Positions 45,701 through 53,216 of a stretch of DNA of 64,000 nucleotides are shown one piece after another. Position numbers and translations under genes: made by a program. Under the pieces are notes generated by a model. The model was given only the letters and a program-made list of their open reading frames with translations, was not told where the DNA came from and did no database searches. Position 1 is the stretch's first letter, and the number at the start of each line of letters is the position of its first letter. This DNA comes from Streptomyces sp. NBC_00568 (GTDB lineage: Bacteria; Actinomycetota; Actinomycetes; Streptomycetales; Streptomycetaceae). The stretch lies in assembly GCF_026341855.1 (NCBI RefSeq), contig NZ_JAPENW010000001.1, positions 620,001 through 684,000 of the forward strand, read 5' to 3'.

Positions 45701-48612
45701 CATGCCCGTTCGTAGTCGGGCAGCCGGTGGTCCCACACGGGGTCTTCCGCGGTCGACTCCAGTGCGTCCGCGAGGTCGGGCACCTGCGCGGCGACCACCG
45801 TGTACGCCGCGTCGCACTCCCGCTTCAGACGCAGCGCCTCACGCAGGTCGTCCAGTTCTCCGACCGCCGCGGCGTAGGCGGCGGTGTCCTGTGTCTCGGC
45901 GGCGACGCGTGCCCGGTCCACGACCGGTGACGCGCCCCGCCGGTGCGCCGCGGCCCTGAGCGCCTCGAGCGTCGCGGCGATCCGTGCGCGGTGCTCCCCG
46001 GCGGCGCGGCGGGTGGCGCGGGCCCGCAGCAGACGGCGTACGGCCTGCGCGGTGTCGTCCGTGTGCCAGGACCGTCCGGCCAGGCCGGGCGCCGCCGCCG
46101 CGGCTGCCAGGACGTCCGCCCGCCGGTCTGCGAGACGGGCGAGCGCGGTGAGCGTGGCGGCATCCTGGCGGAGCCTCGCGGTACGCCGGGCGGTCGCCGT
46201 CCAGGCGGCGGTGCCGCCGTCGCCCCATTCGCTCTCGATCTCGTGGAGGCGCCTCTCCAGTCGGACGCGGTCCAGGACGACCACGGCGGCGGACTCGGTG
46301 GCGACCGCCTGTCCGTCGACCCGCACGGTCTCCGGGAAGTCCCCGACGGCCTTGCGCAGCTTCGACTTGAGGCCCAGCGGCCCGCGCAGCTTCTCCCCGG
46401 ACGCCAATCCGTCGCGCAACGTTCCGGCGAGGCCGAGCGCCGTGGGGACGTCGTACGCCTCCAGGCCGCTGACGAGCACGCCGCCGAGGGACGCGGCCAG
46501 CGTCTCGGCCGCGTCGACGGCCGCCTCGGTCCGCTCCAGGCGGCTCCGCAGGTCGAAGTCCCGTCCGGCGAGTACTTCCTCGCGCAGGTGCGCGGCCCAG
46601 GGCGCGGCATCGGCCGTCGTGGTGGCGAGGTCCCCCGCGAGGCCGTCGAGGGCGGTGGCGAGTCGGTCCTGAGCGGCGGCGGAGAGTCCGGAGACGGCGT
46701 CGTCGAGCCGGGACACCGTACCGTCCGCGCGCAGCGCCGCCAGGTCCGTGTCGGCGGCCCGGATCGCCGTCACCGCATCGGCGAATCCGTGCGCGGAGAG
46801 CAGCTCCGCCGGGTCGGGCAGGGCGGCACTGGATCCGGCGGCCAGGGCCCGGTCGCGGGTGGTGAAGGCGAGGGAGGCGCGCCGCAGCTCCGCGCATGCC
46901 GCCGCGTCGGCGGTCGGGACGTCGGCCGGTACGGAACCGATCCAGTTCAGCCGGTCGCGTTCCGAATGCAGGCGGGCGGCGATTCCCGCCAGGGTGCCCT
47001 GGTAGTCGCCGATGTCGGCCGGGTGCCGATAGGTCTCCCGTTCGCGCAGCGCACGGAGGGCCTTCAGCGCTCCCGCCTGGGTGGAACGGGCTTTCGCCAG
47101 GCGCTCCTCGTGCTCCTTGATGTGCCGGAGATACGTCCGCGCGGAGAAGTCGCCCTGCCGGTCGAGGATCGCCTTGACCGACTGCTCCAGTTCCTGCTGG
47201 GCGGCGCTGTCGTCGGTGCGGCTGACGCACAGTTCGCGGATGCTCCCGGGCAGTTTGTCCTTGAGGACCTTCAGCGCTCGTGCCGTATGGCTGGTGATCA
47301 GTACGCGCCGCCCGTGGGCCAGCAGATCGGTGACCAGATTGGCGATCGTATGGGTCTTTCCGGTGCCGGGCGGTCCCTGGACGACGACCAGGTCGCGGTC
47401 CGTCAGCCGCTCGGCGATGGTGCGCTGTTCGTCGTTGGACGGCAGCGCGAAATACAGCTCCTGGCGGTGGCCGCGCGTCCCGCCGCTCCCGCGATCGTCC
47501 CCTTCGAGGTCGCCGAGGCGGGTGTCACCGCCCGCGCCCGCGATGGCACGCAGCAGGGCCGTCGGCTCCGCGCCCTGTTCCACGCGTGCCGCGACGCCGC
47601 GCAGGGCGTCGAGCATGCTGCGCTTGGTCCGCTCCCGCAGAATCAGCATGGGGGCGAAGCCGACGACGGGGACCGCGGGATCGCCCGCCGAGCGGGGCCG
47701 TTCGGCACCGCGCTCGTACCGGCCCGCCTCGTGGGCGGCGATCACCCAGGCATTGAGCGCCCGGTGCAGAGGCTCCACCGCGAAGGGGTCGGTCGTGTCT
47801 CCGGCCTCTTCGAGATCCTGCTGGACAAGGGCGCGGGTGTGCGCGCGAGCCTTCTGGTCGGCGTCGAGCATGGACTCCTCGAGCACCGGTGCGCCGCTCT
47901 CGGGGTCCGGTCCGACGGTGATGGCTCCCGTGACCGCGTCGATGGCGATGACAGCCCGGCAGGTGACGAGATGACGACGCACCCGCTCACCCGCGGCGGA
48001 CCAGGCCAGATGACCGAAGCCGACGACGAGTTCGTAGCTCTCGCCGAGGTCGGTGGTGTCCTCATGGATGCGGTAGAGCTGATCGTAGGCGCGCATCACC
48101 GGCTTCACCGTGCGGTCCTGCTCGGCCCAGCGCATCCATGCGGCGGCCCAGGTGCGGTGCTGAGCGAGGACCTCGTCGCGGAGCCGGAAGTCGTCGAGGG
48201 CGACGGTGACGGTGCCGCGCTCGGCGCTGCCGCCCGCCGACACGGTGGACGACGGCAGTTCGGCGACGACCGTGGGCGTGGGTGCGTCCTGCCGTCCGGA
48301 GTCCCGTATCTGCGTGTTGTCCAGCCAGTGTGCGAGGAGGTCCGGCGGGCCGGGCGGATCGTGACGGACCGGGCGGTCGGCCCGGAGCCAGAGCGGGCTC
48401 TCGCCGGGCACGCTGTCCGTCAGAAACGACGCGAAGGTATCGGGCAGTTCCGAGAACCAGATCCGGTGACGCGAGTCGTCATGGTTGCGCACCGGCTTGG
48501 TGCGGCTCTCGCCGACCTCCGCGAGATACCGGAAGATCTGGCGGACGGCATCCTCGGGCGCGGGGGTCCCGGACGGGACGGCGGAGGAGGAGGGAGCGGC
48601 GGGGACGGACAC
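42772..48612 (-). CDS. SF1 helicase / Vsr-like nuclease / GreA-like C-terminus fusion protein
   Basis: A very large protein of 1946 residues. The parts are: an N-terminal 400-residue uncharacterised region; an SF1 (COG1112, UPF1-like) helicase with Walker A GPPGTGKTHTIANLV near residue 410 and Walker B VVIIDEASQSGPEALLLAWL near 1090, followed by VVGDDQQVSP; a long coiled-coil-rich insert (about 460-1000) between them; then QEHFRCMPEIIGFSN and NVAASRARDQVWLF. Next is a PD-(D/E)xK domain near 1405-1490 (YRIDLVVEG, LAVECDGDAFH, VRIRGSRFF). A Pro-rich linker with TSPREAG heptads leads to a C-terminal segment like the GreA/GreB C-domain (LSPYSAMGEALMWREVGDVV). GTG start. A nucleic-acid repair or anti-phage role is plausible but unproven. 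Confidence 0.85.
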   Translation of the reverse strand: MSVPAAPSSSAVPSGTPAPEDAVRQIFRYLAEVGESRTKPVRNHDDSRHRIWFSELPDTFASFLTDSVPGESPLWLRADRPVRHDPPGPPDLLAHWLDNTQIRDSGRQDAPTPTVVAELPSSTVSAGGSAERGTVTVALDDFRLRDEVLAQHRTWAAAWMRWAEQDRTVKPVMRAYDQLYRIHEDTTDLGESYELVVGFGHLAWSAAGERVRRHLVTCRAVIAIDAVTGAITVGPDPESGAPVLEESMLDADQKARAHTRALVQQDLEEAGDTTDPFAVEPLHRALNAWVIAAHEAGRYERGAERPRSAGDPAVPVVGFAPMLILRERTKRSMLDALRGVAARVEQGAEPTALLRAIAGAGGDTRLGDLEGDDRGSGGTRGHRQELYFALPSNDEQRTIAERLTDRDLVVVQGPPGTGKTHTIANLVTDLLAHGRRVLITSHTARALKVLKDKLPGSIRELCVSRTDDSAAQQELEQSVKAILDRQGDFSARTYLRHIKEHEERLAKARSTQAGALKALRALRERETYRHPADIGDYQGTLAGIAARLHSERDRLNWIGSVPADVPTADAAACAELRRASLAFTTRDRALAAGSSAALPDPAELLSAHGFADAVTAIRAADTDLAALRADGTVSRLDDAVSGLSAAAQDRLATALDGLAGDLATTTADAAPWAAHLREEVLAGRDFDLRSRLERTEAAVDAAETLAASLGGVLVSGLEAYDVPTALGLAGTLRDGLASGEKLRGPLGLKSKLRKAVGDFPETVRVDGQAVATESAAVVVLDRVRLERRLHEIESEWGDGGTAAWTATARRTARLRQDAATLTALARLADRRADVLAAAAAAPGLAGRSWHTDDTAQAVRRLLRARATRRAAGEHRARIAATLEALRAAAHRRGASPVVDRARVAAETQDTAAYAAAVGELDDLREALRLKRECDAAYTVVAAQVPDLADALESTAEDPVWDHRLPDYERAWAWSAWHRRMHELTDPEAESVQMRRLAEADADIRISLERLAADKAWYSCLSRLTDDQAVALTSYQQSVRKLGKGTGKYAPVYRRQARESLHESQEAVPAWIMPLHQVTETVPMDRPGRFDVVIIDEASQSGPEALLLAWLGSKIIVVGDDQQVSPANVGIDHDELFSLQRRMLGGLPASRRNLFTPTASLFDIASGLAGGRGRLMLQEHFRCMPEIIGFSNALCYGGRLQPLRQYGAGRLRPLRSVHIVDGHVEGTGQKQFNRPEAERVVDEIARCIDDPAYRGRTMGVITLLGAGQKFLIEDLLADRIPLDERQRRRLRVGNAEEFQGDERDIVFISLVASLAGADGARRIGPYSSTLARQHINVAASRARDQVWLFHSVTLTELGETDLRRGYLDWFSRPAEEQDGAVAGEVRPDEPHDAFDSLFEQRVYLALRERGYRVRPQYPAGRYRIDLVVEGGTKRLAVECDGDAFHTEENADADAARQRELERVGWTFVRIRGSRFFLDPEKALEPLWTELERLGIETAARSAGGTSPREAGTSPREAVTSPREAGTSSREVGASPSDAGTSRRPRPVPEPEATRVPQPVARVIPSPRAAAPSEEIPAAPEVSGAPVDAEDPEPAGAAPEPRTAPAVTARGPGPDDTRQVWTADPSRFVSAAWLHRDEVNAAQHAFSLRRTVPFRQGERAAGSARFLPQAGAPGHPGADAVEIVRDGKPVLRLGHDEVHAMIRSAIGRVDVPVLVDGRQWALVRHHASYSDAALKHGCTTELLRPKASPRVTAEAGPEPTLRTTPQAAGGRRNGARKQVRASVRDQAAAPYRPAAPDTLRIKVDRLSTNAYRRVRRELDRVQDALNLPVPEIVAVDSSSRKGQLAEHEKRRESLRDRQEFLRAVLDQVVPDPSFRGGARITPGCLVGVEDEDGTTVYEVALLPGGEGERLSPYSAMGEALMWREVGDVVGYVSGPGRRRSVTVRFIED

Positions 48613-48651
48613 GATGACCTCGCTGACCTGACGTGACCACTTTGTGAAGAA

Positions 48652-48676
48652 CGCGTGCGCATCCTATGCGCACGCG
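48652..48676. promoter_or_regulatory. Perfect 11-bp inverted repeat upstream of helicase gene
   Basis: CGCGTGCGCAT-CCT-ATGCGCACGCG lies 40 bases before the helicase start codon. It could be a repressor operator or a hairpin in the 5' leader. The opposite neighbour ends at 48875, so the gap (48613-48874) serves only the helicase gene. Confidence 0.75.
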
Positions 48677-48874
48677 CTGACACCGGGGATTGGCAGCCCG
48701 TCCTCCGACAGTTCTCCTCGGCTCCTCGGCGCGAACAGGCCCTTCCCTGTACCTTGCCCTCCGCGACCGGCGCTCCGGCCTCGCCGCGGGCTCCGGGTCG
48801 CGTGCTCGGTGTGACATCGCGTCCGGGGCCCCGTCGGACCCTCGGCCGAATCGGGGGATCGACGGGCCGACGCG

Positions 48875-50380
48875 TCAGTGAGCGGTCGTGCAGCGGTCGC
48901 CGTTGAGGGTGAAGGCGTCGGGGGCCGTGTTCCCGTCCTGCCAGGTGCCGTTGAAACCGACGGCGAAGGAACCGCCCGCGGCGACCGACTTGTTGTAGTC
49001 GGCGGCGGTCACGGTCACCCGGGAGCCGTGCTGGTCGTACGTGCCGTCCCACATCTGCGACACCCGCTGGCCGTCGTCGAAGGTCCAGGCGATCTGCCAG
49101 GAGTCGAGGGCTTCGACGGACGTGACGGTGACGGTGGCCTGGAAGCCGTCCGGCCACTCGCTGACGATGTCGTAGGTCACCTCGCAGGACGCGGCGCTCT
49201 TCGTGGAGTCCGCGGGCTTCGAGGAATCCGGGGTCCTGCCGGCGGCGCGGGCCGAGGACGAGGGCGAGGAGGTGCCCTGGGGCTCGGGATCGGATTTCGA
49301 GCCCGTCCCGGCGCTCGGGGCCCCGGGCTCGGGCGAGACGAGCGAGCCCGCGCCGCGGTTGGTCGCCGACGGGGACACCACACCCGGGTCGGCCACCGGC
49401 TGACGGTCGGCCGAGCCACCGCTCGCGACGGCGCCGCCCTCGTCTCCGGCGCCGAAGGGCATCAGGGAGACGGTGAGCGCGAGGCCGGAGACGATGACGG
49501 CGGCGACCAGCAGCCCGGTGCGGCCGATCCGGGGCGCGTCGGCCTTGGCCTCGGCGATGCCGGTGTCCACGGCCGCGTCCGTGCGCCCGCCGGCCAGCCC
49601 GGCTTCGGCGGCGCGGCGCCTGCGTTCCAGATAGGCGAGGCCGCCCCAGCCGATCACCCCGCCCGCGAGCGCGGCGGGCAGCCCGCCGCCGTGCAGCCGC
49701 AGACAGCCGGCCGCCTCCGCGCACTCCACACAGCGGGCGAGGTGCTGCGAGAGGTCCTCGGGCGTCTCGGCGCCCGGTGACCGGGTGACCGCGTCGAGGA
49801 GCCGGGCGTAGCTGCGGCAGTTGGTGTCCATCGGGGTGTCGAGGTGGTTGCGATGGCACCGGTCCCTGAACAGCGCCCGCACCTGGCCGAGTTCCTCGGC
49901 GGCCGCCACCGGGTCGAGACCCAGCCGCCGGGCCACCGCGGGCAGCGGGAGCGCCTCCACCTCGACCAGCCACAGCAGGGCCGCGTCGGCTTCCTGAAGA
50001 TCCCTCAGGCCGCGCAGCGCGATCGGGCGGTGCAGGGGAGGTCCGGTGTAGCGGGCGGCCTTCTCGGAGTTGAGCCACAGCCTGAGGTCGGGGTCCAGAC
50101 GGTGGCCCTGACCGTGCGCCTCCCAGGCGGCCGCGCTGGTCCGAACCGAGCTCAGCAGCAAGGGGATCCGGGGCAGCCGGGGGGTTCTGCGGCCGGTATT
50201 CTTCGAGCGGACCCCGACCGCGCGCGCCTCATGGATTCCATGGGTGAACGCCTCGGTGGCCAGCTGGGTGGCAGCGGCGGAACCCGATGTGCACAGGTCG
50301 GCGTACGACAGGACCGCGTCCCAGCATTCCGAGAACAGCGCGGCCTCGGCGGCATCCTGGGGGGTCGGCAGGTCTGGCAT
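48875..50380 (-). CDS. Sigma-like / zinc-finger / transmembrane / CBM2 protein
   Basis: A 501-residue protein with four modules. Residues about 15-60 and 115-180 resemble ECF sigma regions 2 and 4 in degenerate form (RDLQEADAALLWLVEVEALP, then LPAVARRLGLDPVAAAEEL). Residues 188-226 carry an anti-sigma zinc-finger pattern (Cys188, His213-x3-Cys217-x2-Cys220). A transmembrane helix spans about 287-308, preceded by RRRR at 253-256. A Ser/Pro/Gly stalk leads to a C-terminal family-2 cellulose-binding module (about 400-498, bounded by two Cys, with WQIAW, MWDGTY and VGFNGTWQDGN). The ATG at 50380 has CAGGAG 6 bases upstream; an ATG five codons earlier is less likely. Confidence 0.82.
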   Translation of the reverse strand: MPDLPTPQDAAEAALFSECWDAVLSYADLCTSGSAAATQLATEAFTHGIHEARAVGVRSKNTGRRTPRLPRIPLLLSSVRTSAAAWEAHGQGHRLDPDLRLWLNSEKAARYTGPPLHRPIALRGLRDLQEADAALLWLVEVEALPLPAVARRLGLDPVAAAEELGQVRALFRDRCHRNHLDTPMDTNCRSYARLLDAVTRSPGAETPEDLSQHLARCVECAEAAGCLRLHGGGLPAALAGGVIGWGGLAYLERRRRAAEAGLAGGRTDAAVDTGIAEAKADAPRIGRTGLLVAAVIVSGLALTVSLMPFGAGDEGGAVASGGSADRQPVADPGVVSPSATNRGAGSLVSPEPGAPSAGTGSKSDPEPQGTSSPSSSARAAGRTPDSSKPADSTKSAASCEVTYDIVSEWPDGFQATVTVTSVEALDSWQIAWTFDDGQRVSQMWDGTYDQHGSRVTVTAADYNKSVAAGGSFAVGFNGTWQDGNTAPDAFTLNGDRCTTAH

Positions 50381-50452
50381 GGGGGGCTCCTGCATCCACT
50401 GCTTCCATGTGCAACGTCACACAACGCCCAACTCGCCTTGTTTCATTGGGGA

Positions 50453-50470
50453 GTTGGAGACCGTCTCAAC
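50453..50470. promoter_or_regulatory. Palindromic candidate operator upstream of sigma/CBM2 gene
   Basis: GTTGGAGACCGTCTCAAC is a near-perfect inverted repeat (one extra base on the left arm), 73-90 bases upstream of the start codon. A further CCAACTC/GAGTTGG pair overlaps it. Confidence 0.5.
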
Positions 50471-50751
50471 AACGGGCCAGAGCCTTTCACGGTTTCGACA
50501 CAACTGACAAGCGGCGTATTCACATCGCGTGGTCGCGCGATCACACGGCGGGCCCGTCCGGCTTCCGGCGCCCCGAGTGTCGTACGGACCGCGGGCCGTG
50601 GGGGATCGATCGCTTCAACTTTCACAAGACCCACCACTCCCCCCGCCGGTGCGGCGCCGACTTGGTACGGAACGGGCACGGTGCGACGCGGCACACGGCA
50701 CTGCGGCGCACGGCCCAGCCGCACATGACTCAGCGGCACATGGCACCACAG

Positions 50752-50790
50752 CGCACGGCCCGGACGTACGGATGACGTCCGGGCCGTGCG
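50752..50790 (-). terminator. Hairpin terminator after radical SAM gene
   Basis: A perfect 16-bp stem CGCACGGCCCGGACGT / ACGTCCGGGCCGTGCG with a 7-base loop begins 20 bases past the stop of the minus-strand radical SAM gene. Confidence 0.9.
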
Positions 50791-50810
50791 GGTGCGCCTC
50801 GGGGCGCGGG

Positions 50811-52133
50811 TCACACCTGGTTGGCCGGCTCCTGCGCGGGAAGGCTGTCCATGAAGGAGCTGACGGAGAAGACCGCGCGGCCCGGACCCGGCTCTCCGTA
50901 TCCGGGCGGCGACTTGAGCCCGAAGTCGTCCATCGTGGCGCGGTAGGCCTCGAGCAGGCGGATGTGGTACTCCAGCGGCGCACCCTGCGGGTTGGCCTTG
51001 CCGAGCGGCGTCGTCGGCTCCGGGCACCAGGTGGTGAAGCGGGGCGTGATGCCGTGCGACATGAAGAAGCGCAGCCCCTCGGTCGTCGACGCGATGGCCT
51101 CGTCGACGGTGGTGAAGCCGAACGGCTCGGCCATCTCCACGCCCGCGACGAAGTTGGGGATCACATTGCGCGCGCCGAAGATCTCGGCGGAGTCGAGGAT
51201 GCGCTTGTGCCACTCGTCCCTGCCGACGTAACGCTCCTTGCCGGGGCAGTACAGCTCGAACAGACGGCGGTCCCACACCTCGTAGTTGGGGTGGTAGATC
51301 TGCACGCCGTAGTCCTTGAACCGCTGCACGTCGTCGCGCGGCAGGGCCTGGGCCACCACCTTGCCGATCCACCGCCCGGGGAACCGCTCCTCGATGGCCT
51401 TGGCGTAGTGCCCGTAGAAGTCGGCCTCGTCGCGCCCGGCGACCGTCTTGGTGATCGCGCCACCGGTGAGGGTGTAGGCCGTCGACGCCTTCGCGGTGTC
51501 GTAGCGGTCGATGATCTCCAGCGCTTCGAGGACCTCCTCGACGTCCTTCACACCGGTGTACGGACGGCCGGCGGCCTTGTGCTGGCGCCAGTTGTGGTTG
51601 ATGTCGCAGTACTGGCACTCCTCCTTGGCGCCGAAGTACTGGCACACGCGGAAGACCGTGAGGTAGATGAGGTACCCCCACTGGATCGTCGGGGCCACCT
51701 CCATCACGGACTTCCCGTTCGAGAGGGTGTGCCGGTAGTACTCCGGCATCGGAGGCACCCCGACGTCGGAGATCCGCTTCCCGTCGAGGTACAGCCCGAG
51801 GACGCCCTCGTCGTCGGCGGCGACACGGTACGGCGAGGCGGGGTTGACGCGCACGGACACGACGGTGCGCCGCAGGTCGTACGGGCCGCCGGTGAGGATG
51901 ATCTCCTCGGGCGGGCGCCGGAGCGCGGCCTCGCCCAGCTCGGGCAGGGTGCCGTGGTCGAAGGAGAAGATGAAGTACGACTTCGGTTTGACCTCACCGC
52001 TCTCGTTGTCGCTGAGGGCGGACGCGTCGAAGGCCATACCCCCGCGGAGCAGGTCCTCCTTGAAGACGGCTTCCCGCGGCACGTGCGGGAACCGCTCCAT
52101 CAGATCCTCGACCAGCGCGGTGCGGCTGCCCAT
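50811..52133 (-). CDS. Radical SAM protein with atypical CX8CX2C cluster motif
   Basis: A 440-residue protein. The likely 4Fe-4S site is C164-x8-C173-x2-C176 (VCQYFGAKEECQYCDINHNW), not the usual CX3CX2C. The context of an aromatic before the last Cys and TIM-barrel-like segments afterwards (TAYTLTGGAITKTVAGRDEA, the GGE-like motif; VIPNFVAGVEMAEPFGFTTV) supports a radical SAM fold. An N-terminal 150-residue domain precedes it. The ATG at 52133 has AGGAG 6 bases upstream. The flavin-binding protein gene starts upstream on the same strand with a 71-bp gap and may be co-transcribed. Substrate unknown. The family appears widely as an uncharacterised radical SAM protein in actinobacteria. Confidence 0.8.
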   Translation of the reverse strand: MGSRTALVEDLMERFPHVPREAVFKEDLLRGGMAFDASALSDNESGEVKPKSYFIFSFDHGTLPELGEAALRRPPEEIILTGGPYDLRRTVVSVRVNPASPYRVAADDEGVLGLYLDGKRISDVGVPPMPEYYRHTLSNGKSVMEVAPTIQWGYLIYLTVFRVCQYFGAKEECQYCDINHNWRQHKAAGRPYTGVKDVEEVLEALEIIDRYDTAKASTAYTLTGGAITKTVAGRDEADFYGHYAKAIEERFPGRWIGKVVAQALPRDDVQRFKDYGVQIYHPNYEVWDRRLFELYCPGKERYVGRDEWHKRILDSAEIFGARNVIPNFVAGVEMAEPFGFTTVDEAIASTTEGLRFFMSHGITPRFTTWCPEPTTPLGKANPQGAPLEYHIRLLEAYRATMDDFGLKSPPGYGEPGPGRAVFSVSSFMDSLPAQEPANQV

Positions 52134-52204
52134 CCCGATCTCCTCGCTCCCGACCTGCTTCGTCTGTCGTGTTCGACTCCTCACGGTATGCCCCCGCCCG
52201 GACA

Positions 52205-52867
52205 TCAGCCGTGCCGGGTCCCCTCGCGCCGCGCGATGTGCGCGGGAGCGGGCCGTCCGGGCGGCAGCAGCGGGTCCGGCTCGGGCGCGCCCCAGACCGA
52301 GGTCAGCGGCAGCGTGCCGGCCCACAGACCGAGTGCGGCGTCGGGCCCGTCCCCGTCGTCCGGGGCGCCGGTGCGGATCTTCACGGAGGCCTCTTCGAGG
52401 GAGAGCGCGAGCAGGGTGGTCGCGGCCAGTTCCTTGCGGCTGGGCCGGCGCGCGTAGTCCCACTGTCCGGGCGTGGCGTGCTCGGTGAGCCGCCGCAGCG
52501 CCTCGGTCTTCTCCTCGGGGTCGGTGACCCTGCGGGGTACCCCGTGGATCATCGCGCTCCGGTAGTTCACCCCGTGCTCGAACACGGACCGTGCCAGGAC
52601 GAGTCCGTCGACGTGCGTCACGGTCACGCACACCGGGGTGTCGCCGGCCAGGCTCCTGCTGGCCACGGACCCGTGGACGTACAGATCGCGCTCGCCCCGG
52701 CCGTACACCGTCGGCACCACCATCGGCCGTCCCTCGACGATCACCCCGAGATGGCAGATGAAGCCCGCGTCCAGGATGGCGTCGAGATCGGCGCGGTCGA
52801 GGCTGCCCTGCTCGCGCAGCCGGCGGTGGCGGGTGAGGTCGGTGTCGGGGAGGGGTCCGTAAGCCAT
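52205..52867 (-). CDS. Pyridoxamine 5'-phosphate oxidase family (FMN-binding) protein
   Basis: A 220-residue split-barrel flavoprotein of the NimA-like/COG3467 type. Typical parts are AILDAGFICHLGVIVEGRPM, VPTVYGRGERDLYVHGSVAS and CVTVTHVDGLVLARSVFEHG, then YRSAMIHGVPRRVTD. Such proteins bind FMN or F420 and reduce small molecules. The ATG at 52867 is used; an ATG 19 codons earlier gives an unconserved extension. It is the first gene of a probable two-gene unit with the radical SAM gene. Confidence 0.87.
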   Translation of the reverse strand: MAYGPLPDTDLTRHRRLREQGSLDRADLDAILDAGFICHLGVIVEGRPMVVPTVYGRGERDLYVHGSVASRSLAGDTPVCVTVTHVDGLVLARSVFEHGVNYRSAMIHGVPRRVTDPEEKTEALRRLTEHATPGQWDYARRPSRKELAATTLLALSLEEASVKIRTGAPDDGDGPDAALGLWAGTLPLTSVWGAPEPDPLLPPGRPAPAHIARREGTRHG

Positions 52868-53216
52868 GGTCGCGAGAATACCGATATCGCAGGGAAGTGG
52901 GTCATGGATTGACTGAATCGACACACCAAAGGTGTTGTAGCAACTAAATCCGCATCACGTGCACCACGCAGGTCGTTCGGAGAACGCCGGGTCGAGCTCC
53001 CCCGGCGACACGGGCGCGACCCTGGTGACACCGAGCACCCCGCCGCCGCCGAGCCGCCGCCCCGCCAGTCCGCGCCCACGGTCCGTGCCTCCCCGCCCTG
53101 CCGGTCGACGTCGCCCCGGGCCGCCGGTCCGCGCCGCCGGTCGGCTCCCCCGGTCCGCACTCGATCCCCGGAGAACTCGTTTGCTCCGTCCGGGCGCCGC
53201 TGCGAGAGTCGTGGCC
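52868..53216. promoter_or_regulatory. 349-bp divergent region with palindrome
   Basis: This lies between the FMN-protein gene and the divergent alpha/beta hydrolase gene. An AT-richer promoter-like stretch (52895-52952) holds the inverted repeat ACACC-AAA-GGTGT at 52923-52935. The remainder (52960-53216) is GC-rich, Pro/Arg-coding in all frames, without a recognisable gene. Confidence 0.5.

Larger units (their letters stand above)
50381..50810. other. 430-bp gap with operator-like repeats and a terminator
   Basis: There is no gene. Near the sigma/CBM2 start are inverted elements (CCAACTC 50428-50434 with GAGTTGG 50451-50457, and the palindrome at 50453-50470). At 50685-50760 there are degenerate short repeats built on CGGCACATGGCAC / GCGCACGGCC. 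The terminator of the radical SAM gene closes it. Confidence 0.6.

Noticed and set aside
45943-48636. 897-codon open frame opposite the helicase gene
   Set aside because: It is antisense to the well-supported helicase, of shadow composition, with no motif.
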